From an uncultured Planctomycetaceae bacterium (GTDB lineage Bacteria; Planctomycetota; Planctomycetia; Planctomycetales; Planctomycetaceae), in the NCBI GenBank assembly GCA_937952455.1, contig CALFYU010000734.1:1-7607 (forward strand): a stretch of 7,607 bases of DNA. Reading direction: 5' to 3'. The first letter of the stretch is position 1. Each line of letters begins with the position of its first letter. The notes beneath the pieces were generated by a model, which was given only the letters and a program-made list of their open reading frames with translations, was not told where the DNA came from and ran no database searches. A program made the translations under genes and the position numbers. Positions 5,767 to 7,607 of the stretch are shown here, one piece after another.

Positions 5767-7607
5767 ATGCATTTTCTCGAAGCACTTCTGCGAAATCCGG
5801 TCAAGGTGGCCGTCGCCGTATTGCTCGTCGCTTTGTTCGGCATCATCGCTATGGTGAAGATGCCCAAGCAACTCACGCCCGAAGTTGAAAACCCCGTGTT
5901 GCGGATTGAAACCCGCTGGCCGGGCGCCTCGCCGCAGGAGATCGAACGGGAGATCGTCCAGGAACAAGAGGAACAGCTCAAGTCCGTCGAAGGACTGATC
6001 AAGATGTCCTCTGAGTGTATGGATTCCGAGGGACGGATTACGCTCGAATTCATCGTGGGCATGGACATCGAAGAAGCGATGCTCAAGGTGAATACGCGGC
6101 TGCAACAGGTTCGTGAATATCCGATCGATGCCCTGGAACCGATGATCAGCACGCGGAATGTTTCTGACCGCGCCATCGCCCGGTTTGTGCTGACCGCGCG
6201 GCCGCCCACGAAGGACCAGATCATCGCGTTTGCCGACGCCCACCCCGACTTGGAGGAGGCGCTGCAGCCGGTGATCCGCGCGGCCAATCCGGGGTTGGCC
6301 GTCTTTCGCCTGCAAAACCTGAATGAAGAAATCGGCGATGAACACCCCGAACTTCAAGAGATCATGCCGGCCGACATCGATTTGCAGAAGTTGCGGCGCT
6401 TCGCGGAGAATGTCATTGAAGCCCGGTTGGAACGCGTCCCTGGCGTATCCGATGCCGAGGTGTATGGCGGACTGGAAGAAGAACTGCAAGTTGTCGTCGA
6501 TCCGGCGCGGTTGGCGGCGCGGCGACTGACCATCGCCGACGTTCGCCGCGTACTGCAGTCACAGAACCTGGACACCTCCGGCGGGGATCTCTGGGAAGGC
6601 AAACGCCGCTGGGTGGTCCGCACGCTCGGCCAATTCCGCAACCCGGAACAAGTAGAAAAACAATTGCTCGCTGTACGCGACGGCGTTCCGGTCTATGTCC
6701 GCGACGTCGCCGACGTCGCGGTCGGATACAAAAAACCGACCAGTATTTCGCGGCGGTATGGCGTCTCCAGCAACGGACTGAGCGTCCAGCGGCAAACCGG
6801 GGCGAATGTGCTGGAGGTCATGGAGGGACTGCGCGAGGCGGCCGAGGAACTCAACAACGGCGTGCTCAAACACCGCAATTTGGAGTTGTATCAGTATTAC
6901 GACGAAACGACCTACATCAACGCGGCCATCGACCGCGTGCAGCAGAACATCTTCATCGGCGGCGCGCTGACCATGATCGTGCTGATGCTGTTTTTGCATC
7001 GCGGACTGCGGACGATGCTGCTCACGCCGGCCATTGTGGCCTCAGCCGTTGCCGCCGCGTACATTTCGCCTTGGTATTCGCTGTTCTGCCTGGTGCTGAT
7101 TGTCGGCGCCGGGTTTTGGTATGCCCGGGGGGCGCTGGTCGTGGGGCTGGCGATTCCGATCAGTATCGTGGGGACGTTTCTGCTGTTGGGCATCGCCGGC
7201 CGCTCGCTGAACGTGATCAGTCTGGCCGGGATGTCGTTTGCCGTGGGCATGCTGGTCGATAACGCGGTGGTCGTGTTGGAGAATATTCACCGCCGATTCC
7301 AATTGGGTGAGTCGGCCATGACGGCCGCCGCCCGCGGAACCCAGGAGGTGTGGGGCGCCGTCGTCGCGTCGACGCTGACCACCGTGGCCGTGTTTTTGCC
7401 CGTCGTCTTTGTCGAAGAAATGTCCGGCCAGTTATTCCGCGACATCGCCCTGGCCATCAGCTTTGCCGTGGGATTGTCGCTCATCGTGTCGGTAACGGTC
7501 ATCCCGACGGCCGCGTCGCGATTGTTCCGATCCGACGGCAAGACGAGAAATGACGGCGCTCACGAAAGGGCCAATGGAAACGGTCGCAAACCCCGCAACG
7601 AGTTGGC
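5767..7607 (+). CDS. RND-family efflux permease (HAE1/AcrB-like), N-terminal part, cut by window end
   Basis: An inner-membrane proton-driven pump subunit of the AcrB/HAE1 type; 613 codons are present, about the first half plus insertions (AcrB is 1049 residues in all). Order: cytoplasmic start, TM1 (about 12-31), the first periplasmic porter/docking region (about 35-390), TM2 (about 395-411), two extra hydrophobic segments (about 417-433 and 437-453), TM3 (456-476), TM4 (482-503), TM5 (527-547), TM6 (559-580), then a charged cytoplasmic linker. TM4 has the family motif V-G-M-L-V-D-N-A-V-V-V-L-E-N (493-506), in which D498 matches AcrB D407 and the D408 position is N499. W-P-G-A-S-P (51-56) and the V-P-G-V (224-227) region also fit the family. 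Beside the TM hairpin there is an insertion at about 146-200. Together they explain the roughly 90-residue shift against AcrB. ATG 5767 is the first start after an in-frame stop. The gene has its own promoter; no membrane-fusion-protein gene precedes it. Substrate unknown. Confidence 0.93.
   Translation, partial: MHFLEALLRNPVKVAVAVLLVALFGIIAMVKMPKQLTPEVENPVLRIETRWPGASPQEIEREIVQEQEEQLKSVEGLIKMSSECMDSEGRITLEFIVGMDIEEAMLKVNTRLQQVREYPIDALEPMISTRNVSDRAIARFVLTARPPTKDQIIAFADAHPDLEEALQPVIRAANPGLAVFRLQNLNEEIGDEHPELQEIMPADIDLQKLRRFAENVIEARLERVPGVSDAEVYGGLEEELQVVVDPARLAARRLTIADVRRVLQSQNLDTSGGDLWEGKRRWVVRTLGQFRNPEQVEKQLLAVRDGVPVYVRDVADVAVGYKKPTSISRRYGVSSNGLSVQRQTGANVLEVMEGLREAAEELNNGVLKHRNLELYQYYDETTYINAAIDRVQQNIFIGGALTMIVLMLFLHRGLRTMLLTPAIVASAVAAAYISPWYSLFCLVLIVGAGFWYARGALVVGLAIPISIVGTFLLLGIAGRSLNVISLAGMSFAVGMLVDNAVVVLENIHRRFQLGESAMTAAARGTQEVWGAVVASTLTTVAVFLPVVFVEEMSGQLFRDIALAISFAVGLSLIVSVTVIPTAASRLFRSDGKTRNDGAHERANGNGRKPRNEL

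Noticed and set aside
5599..6489. 296-codon open frame on the minus strand opposite the RND gene
   Set aside because: It is antisense to a clear RND coding sequence, its translation is low in complexity and rich in H, R, L and D, and it matches no family I know; a shadow of a GC-rich gene.
1..7607. A new defence or mobile system linking the five genes
   Set aside because: No nuclease, recombinase, toxin, reverse transcriptase or array is visible; genes sit in separate transcription units on both strands and include housekeeping gatB. The unusual points are within single proteins and intergenic repeats.

Overview
The window looks like ordinary bacterial chromosome, moderately GC-rich, most likely from a planctomycete. 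That assignment is an inference. It rests on the gene set (DUF4261 and DUF4269 proteins, a fused two-domain peptide-type ABC ATPase, an RND pump with large insertions), weak Shine-Dalgarno sequences, loosely packed genes, and short repeats between genes. No rRNA, tRNA, CRISPR array, insertion sequence or phage gene is visible.

Layout. Positions 1-110 hold no gene but carry a 12-bp inverted repeat. Three genes then lie on the minus strand: a DUF4269 nucleotidyltransferase-like protein (111-659), gatB, subunit B of the tRNA-dependent amidotransferase (715-2199), and a 624-residue ABC ATPase with two nucleotide-binding domains of the oligopeptide/dipeptide type (2485-4359). Two genes lie on the plus strand: a DUF4261 protein (4645-5439) and an RND-family efflux permease (from 5767, running off the window after 613 codons). 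The ABC and DUF4261 genes are divergent, with a 285-bp shared upstream region. The RND gene has its own well-formed promoter, an extended -10 TATAAT with a 12-bp perfect palindrome over the expected start site.

The genes do not form an obvious pathway. gatB is a housekeeping translation gene. The ABC ATPase has no permease or binding-protein gene beside it, and the RND permease has no membrane-fusion-protein gene upstream, so both probably work with partners encoded elsewhere (the RND partners could also lie downstream).

The observations most worth a second look are protein-level oddities. The first ATPase domain has a degenerate ABC signature (S-V-E-Q-S where S-G-G-Q is expected). The RND permease carries an extra hydrophobic hairpin between TM2 and TM3 and a separate insertion of about 50 residues in its porter domain. 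Its TM4 motif reads V-D-N rather than V-D-D. I did not find convincing evidence of a wholly new multi-gene system.
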